Assembly: GCA_013289015.1 (NCBI GenBank)
Contig: JABDAV010000024.1
Coordinates: forward strand, 1-37,456
Length of the DNA: 37,456 nt
Direction: 5' to 3'
DNA from: Bacteroidota bacterium
GTDB taxonomy: Bacteria > Bacteroidota > Bacteroidia > Chitinophagales > Chitinophagaceae
The notes under the pieces are model-generated. The model was not told where the DNA came from. It searched no databases and saw only the letters and a list, made by a program, of their open reading frames with translations. Of the stretch, positions 1 through 8,800 are shown piece by piece (within the stretch, counting starts at the first letter, position 1; every line of letters starts with the position of its first letter). A program made the position numbers and the translations under genes.

Positions 1-483
1 ATTAGCGTCAGGTTAAGAAATAGCTGTAATCGTTTTAAATATAAAACCAGCTTGAGTTTCAGAGTAATTAGCGCCTGTAATTTCAGGTTGTTACCAGTTG
101 TCACATAAGGCGCCTCTTTCGGTTCGGTCCCGACTTGTCGGGATTGAAAAAATCCGAAGGAAATTTTTTTCAAAGAAGCGAAAGCAGCGCCGATGAGACA
201 ACGAAGCCGTGCGGCTTGAGCATAAAATAATTGTATTTAAGTGCTGTATAAAGAAAATTGACTCGCCTATGCGCCATTGCGGGATTGCATGAGCGGGGCC
301 CCGCGGCCATGAGCGGTAAAAGTTACTTCTAAAAAAAGCGTAGTCAATGCTTAACCGCAGGTAACTCTATACTAAAAGAATAGGAACTGGCAGGTTAAAG
401 GCACCTTAAAGGCTGCGAAGCGCCGGAAAAGGCACCGCAATAATTTTTTTCTTCTCCGTAGATTCAGCTTTCAAAAGCAATGT
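1..483. repeat. 483-bp repeat, inverted partner of 13180-13662
   Basis: This stretch has no credible gene. Read on the opposite strand, 13180-13662 matches it end to end at the same length with scattered substitutions, roughly nineteen of twenty bases agreeing by eye. It contains a small hairpin (CCCGAC-tt-GTCGGG near 129-142), a second A/T-rich stem (GAAAAAA...TTTTTTC) and a GC-rich palindrome around 295-310. It may continue upstream of the window. Confidence 0.9.
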
Positions 484-570
484 ACGCCGATGTTGGTGTT
501 GTCACCACCATGGGATTTGGGCCCATCAAAAGATCGGATTAGAATAAGGCTGAGGCCCCCGCGTATACTA

Positions 571-643
571 AAAGGAATTGCAAATGAAACCGCAATGCCT
601 TTCATCGCACAGGGCAACGCTAAGAGACATTGCGGGGAATGAG
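571..643. repeat. Second inverted-repeat segment, partner of 12860-12932
   Basis: About 73 bp that recur in inverted orientation at 12860-12932 with a few substitutions and one indel. In both places it lies beside the 483-bp repeat but at a different distance (about 87 bp here, about 247 bp there), so the two segments were separated by an insertion or deletion in one copy. Between 484 and 570 I see no gene. Confidence 0.75.
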
Positions 644-646
644 TTA

Positions 647-2161
647 TCAAAACATCTTTTTTACCAATGCGCCCACATAAGGCAATTGTTCAAATTCTTT
701 CTTTTCAATTCGTACAATAAATAAAATAAAAGCAAGAATCAGCACACATGCAAATCCCAAACCGAATGCGGTGTTATTATACAGCTTTGTAATGCCGCTA
801 TGCAAAAAGAATAACAGCAAAGCAATGATGAGATAGGCAAGCAGCTTCTTCCATGCATAGGGAACATAATACTCTTTTTGCCCCCATAAATAACTTATCA
901 GCATCATGCTGAAATAACAAAAGAAGGTTGCCCACGCAGAAGCAACATAACTGTATTTGGGAATAAAGAAAAAGTTTATAACAATGGTAATGGCAGTGCC
1001 CACTATAGTAATGGTGGCGCCTGCAATGGTTTTGTTGGTAAGCTTATACCAGATGCTGAGATTATAATAAATGCCAAGGCACATGTTGGCCAGCAGAAGT
1101 ATGGGCACCACTTTTAATCCTTCCCAATATTTGGGATCGATAAAATATTTCCATACAGGTAAGAACAGTGTAACAAATAAAAACATTACGGCTATAGTGA
1201 TCACAAAAAATTTTGTTACACGCGCATATACCTTTTGCGGATTTTCTGATTCAGCCTGTTTAAAAAAGAAAGGCTCTGCACCCATTCTGAAAGCCTGGAT
1301 GAATAATGTAATTAAAATAGAAAGCTTATAACAGGCGCCGTAAATACCTCTTTGTTCATCTGCAAAACCATTGGCATTAGGCAACCACCAGCCAAGCATC
1401 AGCCTGTCGAATGTTTCATTGATCATGCCGCCCATGCCTGCAATAAGAATAGGCAATGCATAAGCCATCATGGTTAACCATAAAGGAAAATTAAATTTCC
1501 ATTCTTTGGGAAAAAGCCTTTTAGCCAGCATCACCAGCGTAAAAAAAGAAGCAATGGCATTGGCAATTAAAACATATACGATCGGGTTTGTTTTGGGATC
1601 ATAGATCGCTACCGCCCAGCTATCCGGATCTGCCTTTGCTTTGGCCGGGCAATAACTTAAAAAGAAAACAGTAAACAATAAAGTAATAAGTATGTTGGCA
1701 ATTTGAATAGCGGCAAACTGTCGTGGCCTGCCTTCGTAGCGCAGGCGTGCAAAAGGAATGGTATTTAATGCATCCAGAAATATTATGATGATCGCCAGCT
1801 TTATCAGTTCAGGATATTCGCTCACAGTGGCGATCTTTCCCAGCCAGCCCTGGTTCATCCATAACACGGCACTTAACACCACAGAGCTTATCAATACACT
1901 TATGGTGACCGTATTATTTACGGCATTATGATCTGTGTCTTTGCGCATGAAACGGAAGTAAGCCGTTTCCATTCCATAAGCAAAAATGGTATTGAACAAA
2001 GGAATGGCTGCATATACCGCATTCATTTGCCCGTAATTGGCTTTGCTGATGAGTGATGAATAAGTGAGATACGGTGTAAGAAGATAATTGATAAATCGTG
2101 CCGCAATACTGCTTAATCCATACCAGAATGTTTGTCCCGCCAGTTTTTTAATGCTGCTCAA
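647..2161 (-). CDS. Wzx/MATE-like polysaccharide flippase, inner membrane
   Basis: A 504-residue polytopic protein with about twelve to fourteen hydrophobic segments. It starts with a short basic N-terminus followed at once by a Gly/Ser-rich first helix, the usual look of oligosaccharide flippases of the MOP superfamily (Wzx/RfbX, polysaccharide biosynthesis protein family). These move undecaprenyl-linked sugar units from the inner to the outer leaflet of the cytoplasmic membrane for capsule, exopolysaccharide or O-antigen assembly. Length is normal for the family. No glycosyltransferase genes are visible next to it, so substrate and pathway cannot be told. The ATG at 2161 begins directly before the hydrophobic region and is the natural start. 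It is transcribed away from the DUF2339 gene, with 184 bp between them. Confidence 0.85.
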   Translation of the reverse strand: MSSIKKLAGQTFWYGLSSIAARFINYLLTPYLTYSSLISKANYGQMNAVYAAIPLFNTIFAYGMETAYFRFMRKDTDHNAVNNTVTISVLISSVVLSAVLWMNQGWLGKIATVSEYPELIKLAIIIIFLDALNTIPFARLRYEGRPRQFAAIQIANILITLLFTVFFLSYCPAKAKADPDSWAVAIYDPKTNPIVYVLIANAIASFFTLVMLAKRLFPKEWKFNFPLWLTMMAYALPILIAGMGGMINETFDRLMLGWWLPNANGFADEQRGIYGACYKLSILITLFIQAFRMGAEPFFFKQAESENPQKVYARVTKFFVITIAVMFLFVTLFLPVWKYFIDPKYWEGLKVVPILLLANMCLGIYYNLSIWYKLTNKTIAGATITIVGTAITIVINFFFIPKYSYVASAWATFFCYFSMMLISYLWGQKEYYVPYAWKKLLAYLIIALLLFFLHSGITKLYNNTAFGLGFACVLILAFILFIVRIEKKEFEQLPYVGALVKKMF

Positions 2162-2345
2162 TCAAAATTTGTTTTGGCAAAAATAATTGTTTGGTTCATA
2201 GTTCATGAATAGTGATGAATATAACAGGAATTTTATAAATCATTTACAACAGGTAAACGATCTCAATTTGAATTCAAAATCTTTAATACCTCCTTTTTAA
2301 TTTTATTTACATTCGTGCCGGTTTCATTCATAAACTCTAACTAAC

Positions 2346-4763
2346 ATGCACTTTATTCTCTTTCTTGTAATTATTATCCTGTTGATAATAATTCTGGTCA
2401 AACTAAACTCTACTCAAACTTCAACTGATAATTTAAACAGGGTCATTCATAACCTCGATGATAAAATAAAGGCTATGAATGAAAAAATTAACCTGTTGCA
2501 ATGGGATAAAAAGATCGTACAGCAGGATGTGCCTACTGAAAAGAAAGCACCTGTAACTCAACAACCTGAAGCAGAATTAAAGCCTGTTTCAAAACCTGTT
2601 GTTATAGAAAAGCCTTTACAAACTGCGCCTGTTGAAAAATCAGTAACAGAAGTAGAGGCATCACAATTTGTAACGAAAGAGGAGGATGAAGAACCATCAG
2701 CTGCTCAGTTGCCATTACAACCGGTTAGAGAAACCTGGTTTCAGCAATGGCTGAAGAATAATCCTGATATAGAAAAATTTATTGGTGAAAGCCTTATTAA
2801 TAAGATTGGTATTGCAGTGCTTATTCTTGGTATTGCCTTTTTTGTAAAATATGCTATTGATCAAAACTGGATAAACGAAACAGGTCGCGTTTGCATCGGC
2901 CTGTTTTGCGGCATCATTCTTATTTTTCTTGCGCACCGGCTGCGTAACAATTATCATTCTTTCAGCTCGGTGCTTGTTGGTGGCGGACTTACTGTTTTTT
3001 ATTTCACCATCGCGTTTGCGTTTCATCAATATCAGTTAATGAGTCAGTCCGCTGCATTTATCATCATGGTGATCATAACTGCTTTTGCTGTTATATTATC
3101 CATTTTGTATGACAGGTTAGAGTTGGCCATACTGGCAACCATTGGCGGTTTTATAACGCCTTTTTTAGTAAGTAATGGTGATGGTAATTACATTATACTT
3201 TTTAGCTACTTATGTATTTTAAACGGCGGACTTATTGTGCTGGCATTGTACAAGAGATGGCATGCACTATATTTTATCGCGCTTGCTTTTACCGCGCTTA
3301 TTTATGGTACATGGATAGTTACAAATCACTCAGCAAAAACATTTTCTTACGCGGGAACATTTTTATTTGGAACGGTGTTCTACGTGATGTTCATTACGAT
3401 AAATATTCTTTTATGCCTGAAAAAGGGAATAAAGTTCAATTTCTCAGATGCATTATTACTTATTGCGGTTAATCTTGGTTATTATGCTGCAGGAATTTTC
3501 CTGTTGCACCAGTGGCAGCCTGAATACAAAGGTTTGTTTACTGCAATATTGGGCATGATTAATTTATTGCTGGCAACCTTCTTTTATAAAAGAAAAAATA
3601 TCGACAGGAATTTTATTTACCTGCTTATTGGTGTAACCCTTACATTCATTTCACTGGCGGCTCCTGTTCAGTTGCGGGGAAATTATATAACTATTTTCTG
3701 GGCCGCAGAACTTGTTTTATTGTTCTGGCTATACCAGAAATCATTCATTCGTTTATTTAAGATCGCTTCTGTATTTATTACAATTTTTATGCTCATCAGT
3801 CTTTTGATGGACTGGATGCAGGTATATGCATATCATTCAAACCTGTTGCCTGTTATCCTTAATAAAGGATTTATCACAACCATTTTTTGCGCTGCCTCAA
3901 TGAGTACAATGGTTTACCTGATGAAAAAAGAAGCCGATAGCTTTTACCTGAGAGATATCACCAACAATACAATGCGATCATTCTATACAATAACATCCAC
4001 CATCCTGTTTTTTATATCTGGTGTGCTTGAAATTTGTTATCAATTCAGTGCACGTTACAGCGATACAGGTTTGCAATACACATACCTGTTGTTATACATT
4101 CCTGCTTTTATTTTGGTATTGCTATTACTATTGCCTGCATTAAAAATTAAAACCGGTTATTTTATGCAGCCTTTTGTTGTTTTAATTGCCATTGTTTATT
4201 ATTTGCTGAACATAGGAAACAGTTACGCTACAGAAAAGCTTTTATTACAGACAAATATTTCAAAATGGCATTTTCTTGCACATTGGGCAGGAGTCGTTTT
4301 AATATTGTTGCTTATTCTTAAAATAATAAACCAGGTGAGACAGCAGCATGAAAAGTTAAAAGAACTATTACCTGCTTTTACATGGATCACCGCGATCATT
4401 GTTATAATATTTTTTAGTGTTGAAGTAAAGAATATTTATGTATGGCTTACTTATCAAAATCCGGCTTCTTTTGCTGATGCTGAGAATTTATATAACAAAG
4501 CGGGATTAAGTATTGTGTGGGGATTATTGTCATTTGCATTTATCTGGCTGGGTATGAGGTATAGCTTTAAAACATTGCGCATTATTGCTTTACTTCTTTT
4601 CGGTATAACCTTGCTTAAGCTTTTTGTATTTGACCTGAAGCATATACCGCCTGGCGGAAAAATAGTTGCATTTATTTTATTAGGTGTGTTGCTGCTCACC
4701 GTGTCTTTTATGTACCAGCGTTTAAAAAAATTGATTATTGATAATGCAGTTACTAAAGAATAA
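2346..4763 (+). CDS. DUF2339 family multi-spanning membrane protein
   Basis: An 805-residue protein with an N-terminal membrane anchor (residues about 1-18), a coiled-coil stretch (about 22-55), a Pro/Lys/Glu-rich low-complexity linker to about residue 140, and then a very long array of hydrophobic helices (about twenty). The segment around residues 145-175 (Trp-rich, then FIGE...NKIGI..LILGIAFFVKYA) is the typical entry into the DUF2339 domain. The biochemical role of the family is unknown; it is an integral membrane protein, often found beside DUF3999, as here. It overlaps the next gene by 20 bp, so the two are almost certainly co-transcribed and translationally coupled. Confidence 0.85.
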   Translation: MHFILFLVIIILLIIILVKLNSTQTSTDNLNRVIHNLDDKIKAMNEKINLLQWDKKIVQQDVPTEKKAPVTQQPEAELKPVSKPVVIEKPLQTAPVEKSVTEVEASQFVTKEEDEEPSAAQLPLQPVRETWFQQWLKNNPDIEKFIGESLINKIGIAVLILGIAFFVKYAIDQNWINETGRVCIGLFCGIILIFLAHRLRNNYHSFSSVLVGGGLTVFYFTIAFAFHQYQLMSQSAAFIIMVIITAFAVILSILYDRLELAILATIGGFITPFLVSNGDGNYIILFSYLCILNGGLIVLALYKRWHALYFIALAFTALIYGTWIVTNHSAKTFSYAGTFLFGTVFYVMFITINILLCLKKGIKFNFSDALLLIAVNLGYYAAGIFLLHQWQPEYKGLFTAILGMINLLLATFFYKRKNIDRNFIYLLIGVTLTFISLAAPVQLRGNYITIFWAAELVLLFWLYQKSFIRLFKIASVFITIFMLISLLMDWMQVYAYHSNLLPVILNKGFITTIFCAASMSTMVYLMKKEADSFYLRDITNNTMRSFYTITSTILFFISGVLEICYQFSARYSDTGLQYTYLLLYIPAFILVLLLLLPALKIKTGYFMQPFVVLIAIVYYLLNIGNSYATEKLLLQTNISKWHFLAHWAGVVLILLLILKIINQVRQQHEKLKELLPAFTWITAIIVIIFFSVEVKNIYVWLTYQNPASFADAENLYNKAGLSIVWGLLSFAFIWLGMRYSFKTLRIIALLLFGITLLKLFVFDLKHIPPGGKIVAFILLGVLLLTVSFMYQRLKKLIIDNAVTKE

Positions 4764-5943
4764 TATCGTCACATTTATATCATTTGTTTTTTGTGTTGCA
4801 AGCAGCGCACAAAAATTTTCTGTAAAGGCAAGCCTTGATTCTGTAAACGGAACGGGTTTTTATTCTGTTGATGTTACGCCGCAACTCAGCAGTTATGTTG
4901 CAAAAGATTTTCGCGACCTGCGTATTGCTGATGCCAAAGGAAAGTTTGTTCCATATATTTTACGAACAGCACAACCTGCTTTTTCAACGAATGATTATGT
5001 AGAACTTCCCATCATAAAAAATGAACTGGCAGACAGCGGCCGCTCCGTACTGATCATACAAAATAATGATTCTAAAAAAATTTCGATGATTGCTTTGGTA
5101 TTAAGAAATGCAGCCGTAACACGAATGGCTGCTATAAGCGGAAGTGATGATATGCAATCCTGGTTTACAATTGATGAAGACATTAATTTTCAAAAAGAAT
5201 TTATAACAGATTCTGATAAATATGTTCAGGCAATTCAGTTTCCAACCAGTTCATATAAGTACCTGAAAATAGTAATTGGTAATGGGAAGAATAATCCTTT
5301 AAATATTATTGAGGCAGGCATGTATGTTAATGTTGAGCAGAAACCGGTTGTTTCTTATACAACTAATCCTGCGCCGGTCTTCACTCAAACCGACAGCACA
5401 GATAATGTTAGTTATCTCAACGTTCATCAACATGCGTCTTATCACTTTGACAGAATACGATTGTTGATCAAAGGCCCGCATTTTTATAAAAGAGATGTTG
5501 ATGTTATAACAAGAGAAGGCAGTTCATCATTTGAATTGATTTCCGGTAAAGAAGCAGTGTTTGATTTGCAGGATTGTAACGACGGCAGCTTTCTTATAAA
5601 AATCTATAACGGCGATAATCCTGTACTTACAGTTGATTCTGTTTTTACTGAACAGGAAGATCAGCAGCTTGTTACTTATCTTGAATCAGGCAAAGCATAT
5701 TATTTGCTCATGCATGATTCATCTGCGGTTAAACCTGTTTATGATCTGAAACAATTTAAAGACAGCATTCCTTATGATATTCCCGCGCTGGGCGTTGTTT
5801 CTTTTGAAAACCTGGATACAAATCAACAAAATATAGAAGGCCTTTCTGCGAAATGGATATGGCCGGTGATCATAATTATGCTTGTTGTGCTTGGATTTTT
5901 TACTGTAAGGTTAACAAAAGAAGTAAATAATAAGAAGTCCTAA
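4744..5943 (+). CDS. DUF3999-like exported protein, membrane-anchored
   Basis: About 399 residues from the ATG at 4744; an in-frame TTG two codons earlier (4738) is an alternative. A signal sequence (FVFCVASSAQ) is followed by a large periplasmic beta-rich region with the discoidin-like features of DUF3999 proteins (an early 'DFRDLRIADAKGKFVPY' type segment, later 'YKYLKIVIG'). One C-terminal transmembrane helix (about 375-393) and a short basic tail complete it. The start lies inside the end of the DUF2339 gene (20-bp overlap); this gene pair is recurrent in bacteria and probably forms one membrane complex of unknown role. The family name is an inference from layout and sequence feel, not from a search. 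Confidence 0.75.
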   Translation: MQLLKNNIVTFISFVFCVASSAQKFSVKASLDSVNGTGFYSVDVTPQLSSYVAKDFRDLRIADAKGKFVPYILRTAQPAFSTNDYVELPIIKNELADSGRSVLIIQNNDSKKISMIALVLRNAAVTRMAAISGSDDMQSWFTIDEDINFQKEFITDSDKYVQAIQFPTSSYKYLKIVIGNGKNNPLNIIEAGMYVNVEQKPVVSYTTNPAPVFTQTDSTDNVSYLNVHQHASYHFDRIRLLIKGPHFYKRDVDVITREGSSSFELISGKEAVFDLQDCNDGSFLIKIYNGDNPVLTVDSVFTEQEDQQLVTYLESGKAYYLLMHDSSAVKPVYDLKQFKDSIPYDIPALGVVSFENLDTNQQNIEGLSAKWIWPVIIIMLVVLGFFTVRLTKEVNNKKS

Positions 5944-5957
5944 TAACAGATAGAATA

Positions 5958-5988
5958 TTGTGGCATTATAAATTCTATCACGCCACAA
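5958..5988. terminator. Hairpin between convergent genes
   Basis: TTGTGGC at 5958-5964 pairs with GCCACAA at 5982-5988, followed on the plus strand by CTTTT. An overlapping alternative stem (GATAGAAT/ATTCTATC) also exists. It sits at the ends of the DUF3999 gene and the convergent regulator gene, and may act as a weak bidirectional terminator. Confidence 0.45.
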
Positions 5989-6658
5989 CTTTTAGCATAT
6001 CATACAAATTTTTTTGTCCTTTTGCGGTAATAACAATGGCGCGCGAGTTTTTTATTCTTCTCATCCAGTCCTGCAACAACATTTTATCTAACAGCGATGC
6101 TGCCAACGAACCGGCCATATGGTAACGGCGTTCACTCCAGTCGAGACAGGGACGTAGAAAAGAACGGCGTTGCTGTTGTAACGCATCCGCATCAATATTC
6201 AATTCATGAAACCACTTCTTTCCTTTTTTAGTAAGCAGGAAATTATTATCAACTGTTGTAATCATCTTTTGTTTTAATAAAGCATCTGTAATGGCAACGC
6301 CTGTTTTACCCGCAAGATGATCATAACAGGTTCTGCATTGGCGAACAGGTGCTATACAATCATCACCTGAAGCCATCTTTTTTGAAGATGCCGGTACCAG
6401 CGTGCCTAATGCTTCAACTGCATAAGCAACTTCCTTTCTTGAATATGAATAGTAACGATGTCTTCCATGATTCTCTGCTTTCAGAAGGCCGGCATTTAGC
6501 AGTTTGGCAAGATGCATGCTGATGTTGGACGCAGAAGTGTCTGCTGCAATAGCCAGTTCTGATGCGGTAAATGATTTGCCATCCAGCAATGTCCATAAAA
6601 CAGTTGCTCTTACAGGTTCGGCTATTAATGCGGCCGTTTGTTTAAAATGTTCTTTCAT
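5978..6658 (-). CDS. ArsR-family winged-helix transcriptional regulator
   Basis: About 226 residues from the ATG at 6658; a GTG three codons upstream (6667) is possible. Residues about 5-85 form an ArsR-type winged helix: 'AEPVRATVLWTLLDG', then 'FTASELA..ADTSASNISMHLAKLLNAGLLKAE..GRHRYY'. The C-terminal part (about 100-226) has a Cys pair in 'PVRQCRTCYDHLAG' and an HTH-like second region, as in the longer ArsR-like regulators that sit beside metabolic genes. No CxC or metal-site motif of classical ArsR is visible in the recognition helix, so a metal sensor role is not supported. It is divergent from the nitrobindin-like gene, with 61 bp between the start codons, and may regulate it. Confidence 0.85.
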   Translation of the reverse strand: MKEHFKQTAALIAEPVRATVLWTLLDGKSFTASELAIAADTSASNISMHLAKLLNAGLLKAENHGRHRYYSYSRKEVAYAVEALGTLVPASSKKMASGDDCIAPVRQCRTCYDHLAGKTGVAITDALLKQKMITTVDNNFLLTKKGKKWFHELNIDADALQQQRRSFLRPCLDWSERRYHMAGSLAASLLDKMLLQDWMRRIKNSRAIVITAKGQKNLYDMLKVVA

Positions 6659-6719
6659 TGCGATCACGTTTCATTCAGTACTGAAGTGTTCTTGCTTAAA
6701 GGTATTTTATTTTGTATGT

Positions 6720-7193
6720 ATGAAAGAAACTTTAACGCAAATAAAAAAATTGTTTGCCGGCAAATGGAGTGGCGAAGGTTTTGCCAAATTCCCAACTATT
6801 AACAATACAGCGTATCAAGAACAATCAGAATTTATACCCGATGAATATAAAGATGCGGTGTACTTCAACCAAAAGACCTGGTATAAAAATAACACGCCTC
6901 AAAAGGGTCATACGGTGTTTTGGGACACAGGCTTTATACTGCTGAAAGATGATAAGATCTTTTTGCATAGTGTGCAGGTTGGCGGCCGCATAGAAATATA
7001 TGTATTGACAGAAAGCGATGAGAGCAGTTTTATTTTCAATAGCACTGGTGTATTGAACGATTCCAAAACCATTGCTTCTCAAAGAATATTTACAGTTAGT
7101 GAAAATAACTTTCAATATGAGCTAAACATGGCTATGCACGATGCATCATTTCAAAATCATTTATCAGCCAATCTTAAAAGAGCAACCTTTTGA
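6720..7193 (+). CDS. Nitrobindin-like heme-binding beta-barrel protein
   Basis: A 157-residue cytoplasmic protein. The N-terminal 'LFAGKWSGEGFAKFPTI' (residues 11-27) reproduces the GxWxGxG entry of the nitrobindin / FABP-like heme-barrel family, and the C-terminal 'NHLSANLKR' places His147 where nitrobindins carry the axial heme ligand. Members bind ferric heme and can isomerise peroxynitrite; which activity applies here is unknown. The open frame extends further upstream across the divergent regulator gene, but that part is antisense to the regulator; the ATG at 6720 just before the conserved motif is the true start. It is followed after 15 bp by the RidA gene, probably in one operon. Confidence 0.75.
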   Translation: MKETLTQIKKLFAGKWSGEGFAKFPTINNTAYQEQSEFIPDEYKDAVYFNQKTWYKNNTPQKGHTVFWDTGFILLKDDKIFLHSVQVGGRIEIYVLTESDESSFIFNSTGVLNDSKTIASQRIFTVSENNFQYELNMAMHDASFQNHLSANLKRATF

Positions 7194-7208
7194 TCAAAAA
7201 ACTATACA

Positions 7209-7586
7209 ATGAAAACAGCAGTGATCACTTCAAATGCGCCAACGCCGATTGGTCCTTTCAGCCAGGCAGTAACTATTGGCAACCTTGTATTTGTTTCAGC
7301 ACAATTTGCGCGCGATCCTTTAACCAATGCATTTAAAATAGAAAATATAGAAGCGGAAACTAAACAGGTGATGAAAAACCTGCATGCAATTTTAAAGGCA
7401 GCCGGTGTTGATTTTAATCATGTAGTGAAAAGCAGCATTTTTTTAAAAGACATGAACGATTATGCAACGGTAAATGCAGTGTACAGTTCTTATTTTGATG
7501 CGCCTTATCCTGCCAGGGAAACAATACAGGTGAGCGGTTTACCAATGGATGTGAATATTGAAATATCCATGATCGCGGTTAAATAG
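7209..7586 (+). CDS. RidA family enamine/imine deaminase
   Basis: A 125-residue protein of the RidA (YjgF/YER057c/UK114) family, which hydrolyses reactive 2-aminoacrylate and related enamines released by PLP enzymes. Seen: the N-terminal 'APTPIGPFSQAV' segment, 'LVFVSAQFARDP', the catalytic Arg103 in 'PARETIQVSGLP', and the conserved Glu118 in 'VNIEISMIAV'. Length is typical for the homotrimeric cytosolic enzyme. Its stop is 6 bp from the convergent arfB stop. Confidence 0.93.
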   Translation: MKTAVITSNAPTPIGPFSQAVTIGNLVFVSAQFARDPLTNAFKIENIEAETKQVMKNLHAILKAAGVDFNHVVKSSIFLKDMNDYATVNAVYSSYFDAPYPARETIQVSGLPMDVNIEISMIAVK

Positions 7587-7592
7587 CGCTAA

Positions 7593-8000
7593 TTAATAAT
7601 CTCCTTTCCTTAATTTTTTTCTGCCTTCTTTTAATGATGATTTTTGTTTCTTGTTCTTCAATATTTTCTCTTTAATTGCTCTGGGCATTTTTGTAGTGAT
7701 GCGTTTTTTCTTTGGAACTAAAGCCTTGCCCACAGCCTCATTCATCTTTTTAATCACTGATTCTTTATTGCCTGACTGTGTTCTTTCGCTTTGAGATTTT
7801 ATCAGTAAAAAACCATCTGCAGTTATGCGATTGGAAAGGTTTTGCTTTATCAATTCTTTCTGCTGATCATTTATCAATAATGAATCGGCAATCAACCAAC
7901 GGCCTTCAACCATCGTTTCAACTTTATTTACATTCTGTCCGCCCTTGCCGCCGCTGCGTGCGGTTTGAAAAACAATTTCACTGCTTATATCAATTTGCAT
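7593..8000 (-). CDS. arfB: Alternative ribosome-rescue factor ArfB (peptidyl-tRNA hydrolase)
   Basis: A 135-residue protein with the release-factor GGQ motif at residues 20-22 ('SGGKGGQNVNKVETMVE') and a long Lys/Arg-rich C-terminal tail (about 100-135) that in ArfB enters the empty mRNA channel of stalled ribosomes. It hydrolyses peptidyl-tRNA on ribosomes lacking a stop codon. Length and tail exclude RF1/RF2. It diverges from the dtd gene with 41 bp between starts, leaving room for only a compact shared promoter region. Confidence 0.93.
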   Translation of the reverse strand: MQIDISSEIVFQTARSGGKGGQNVNKVETMVEGRWLIADSLLINDQQKELIKQNLSNRITADGFLLIKSQSERTQSGNKESVIKKMNEAVGKALVPKKKRITTKMPRAIKEKILKNKKQKSSLKEGRKKLRKGDY

Positions 8001-8041
8001 AACCCTAACTTTAAACGCTTTAAAAGCAAAATTAAATCAAC

Positions 8042-8494
8042 ATGCGCGCAGTTATACAACGTGTTTCAGAAGCTTCTGTAACCGTTGATAATATTATTAC
8101 AGGCAGTATTAAAGATGGTTTGCTGGTTTTATTAGGCATTGAAGATGCAGATACAACAGAAGATATTGAATGGCTTAGTGGCAAGATCATTAACCTTAGG
8201 GTTTTTAATGATGAGCACGGCGTGATGAACATGAGCCTGAAAGATATTGATGGCGATATTTTATTGGTCAGCCAATTCACATTGCATGCTTCCACTAAAA
8301 AAGGTAATCGTCCATCGTATATACGCGCAAGTAAACCTGGTGTTGCTGTTCCGCTGTATGAACAAATGATCATACAGCTTGAAAAAAATCTCGGCAAAAA
8401 AATCCAAACCGGCACATTCGGCGCAGATATGAAAGTAAGATTGTTGAATGACGGGCCTGTTACAATTATTATGGATACAAAGAATAAAGAATAG
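8042..8494 (+). CDS. dtd: D-aminoacyl-tRNA deacylase (DTD)
   Basis: A 150-residue homodimeric proofreading enzyme that cleaves D-amino acids (and glycine misloaded on tRNA-Ala) from tRNA. Both active-site signatures are present: SQFTL at residues 77-81 and NDGPVT at 136-141, the latter carrying the Gly-cis-Pro motif that rejects L-amino acids. The N-terminal 'MRAVIQRVSEASVTV' is typical. Full length, start at the first ATG. Confidence 0.95.
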   Translation: MRAVIQRVSEASVTVDNIITGSIKDGLLVLLGIEDADTTEDIEWLSGKIINLRVFNDEHGVMNMSLKDIDGDILLVSQFTLHASTKKGNRPSYIRASKPGVAVPLYEQMIIQLEKNLGKKIQTGTFGADMKVRLLNDGPVTIIMDTKNKE

Positions 8495-8612
8495 TCTGAA
8501 CCGGGATTTACATCATTAAAGGATATATTGGATTGTTTTAATTTTTCTTGCTGCAAAATCAGGGGTTAACATCTAGTTAAGCTATAAACCAGATAAAGTA
8601 ACAGATAGCGTG

Positions 8613-8765
8613 TTGAACAGATTTCACCAGCTCATACGTTAGGCGCCTTCTGCGGTTCGGTTCCGACGAATGTCGGAATTGAAAAAATCCGAAGATTATT
8701 TTTTCAAAGAAGCGCAGTCAGCGCCGTTGCATGAGCGAGGCCATGCGGCCATGAGCGATGAAAAC
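8613..8765. repeat. Third copy of the intergenic repeat family
   Basis: This fills most of the 306-bp gap between dtd and anmK. It shares the core of the 483-bp repeats: an AGGCGCCT box, GGTTCGGT, a small stem (here CCGAC-gaat-GTCGG, elsewhere CCCGAC-tt-GTCGGG, so pairing is kept while bases differ), a GAAAAAATCCGAAG box, CAAAGAAGCG and CAGCGCCG. Its left end (CACCAGCTCATaCGTTAGGCGCC) also matches 13667-13722 in inverted orientation. No gene lies in 8495-8800. Confidence 0.8.
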
Positions 8766-8788
8766 TTTTATTACTGAAACATGGAATT

Positions 8789-8796
8789 TATTTTTG
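8789..8796 (+). promoter_or_regulatory. TAnnTTTG -7 element directly before anmK
   Basis: TATTTTTG fits the Bacteroidota -7 consensus and lies four bases before the anmK ATG at 8801. If used, transcription would start at or next to the start codon, giving a leaderless mRNA. Confidence 0.35.
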
Positions 8797-8800
8797 ACGC

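Noticed and set aside
6504-6719. N-terminal extension of the nitrobindin-like protein
   Set aside because: These codons are antisense to the winged-helix part of the divergent regulator; the conserved protein begins at the ATG at 6720.
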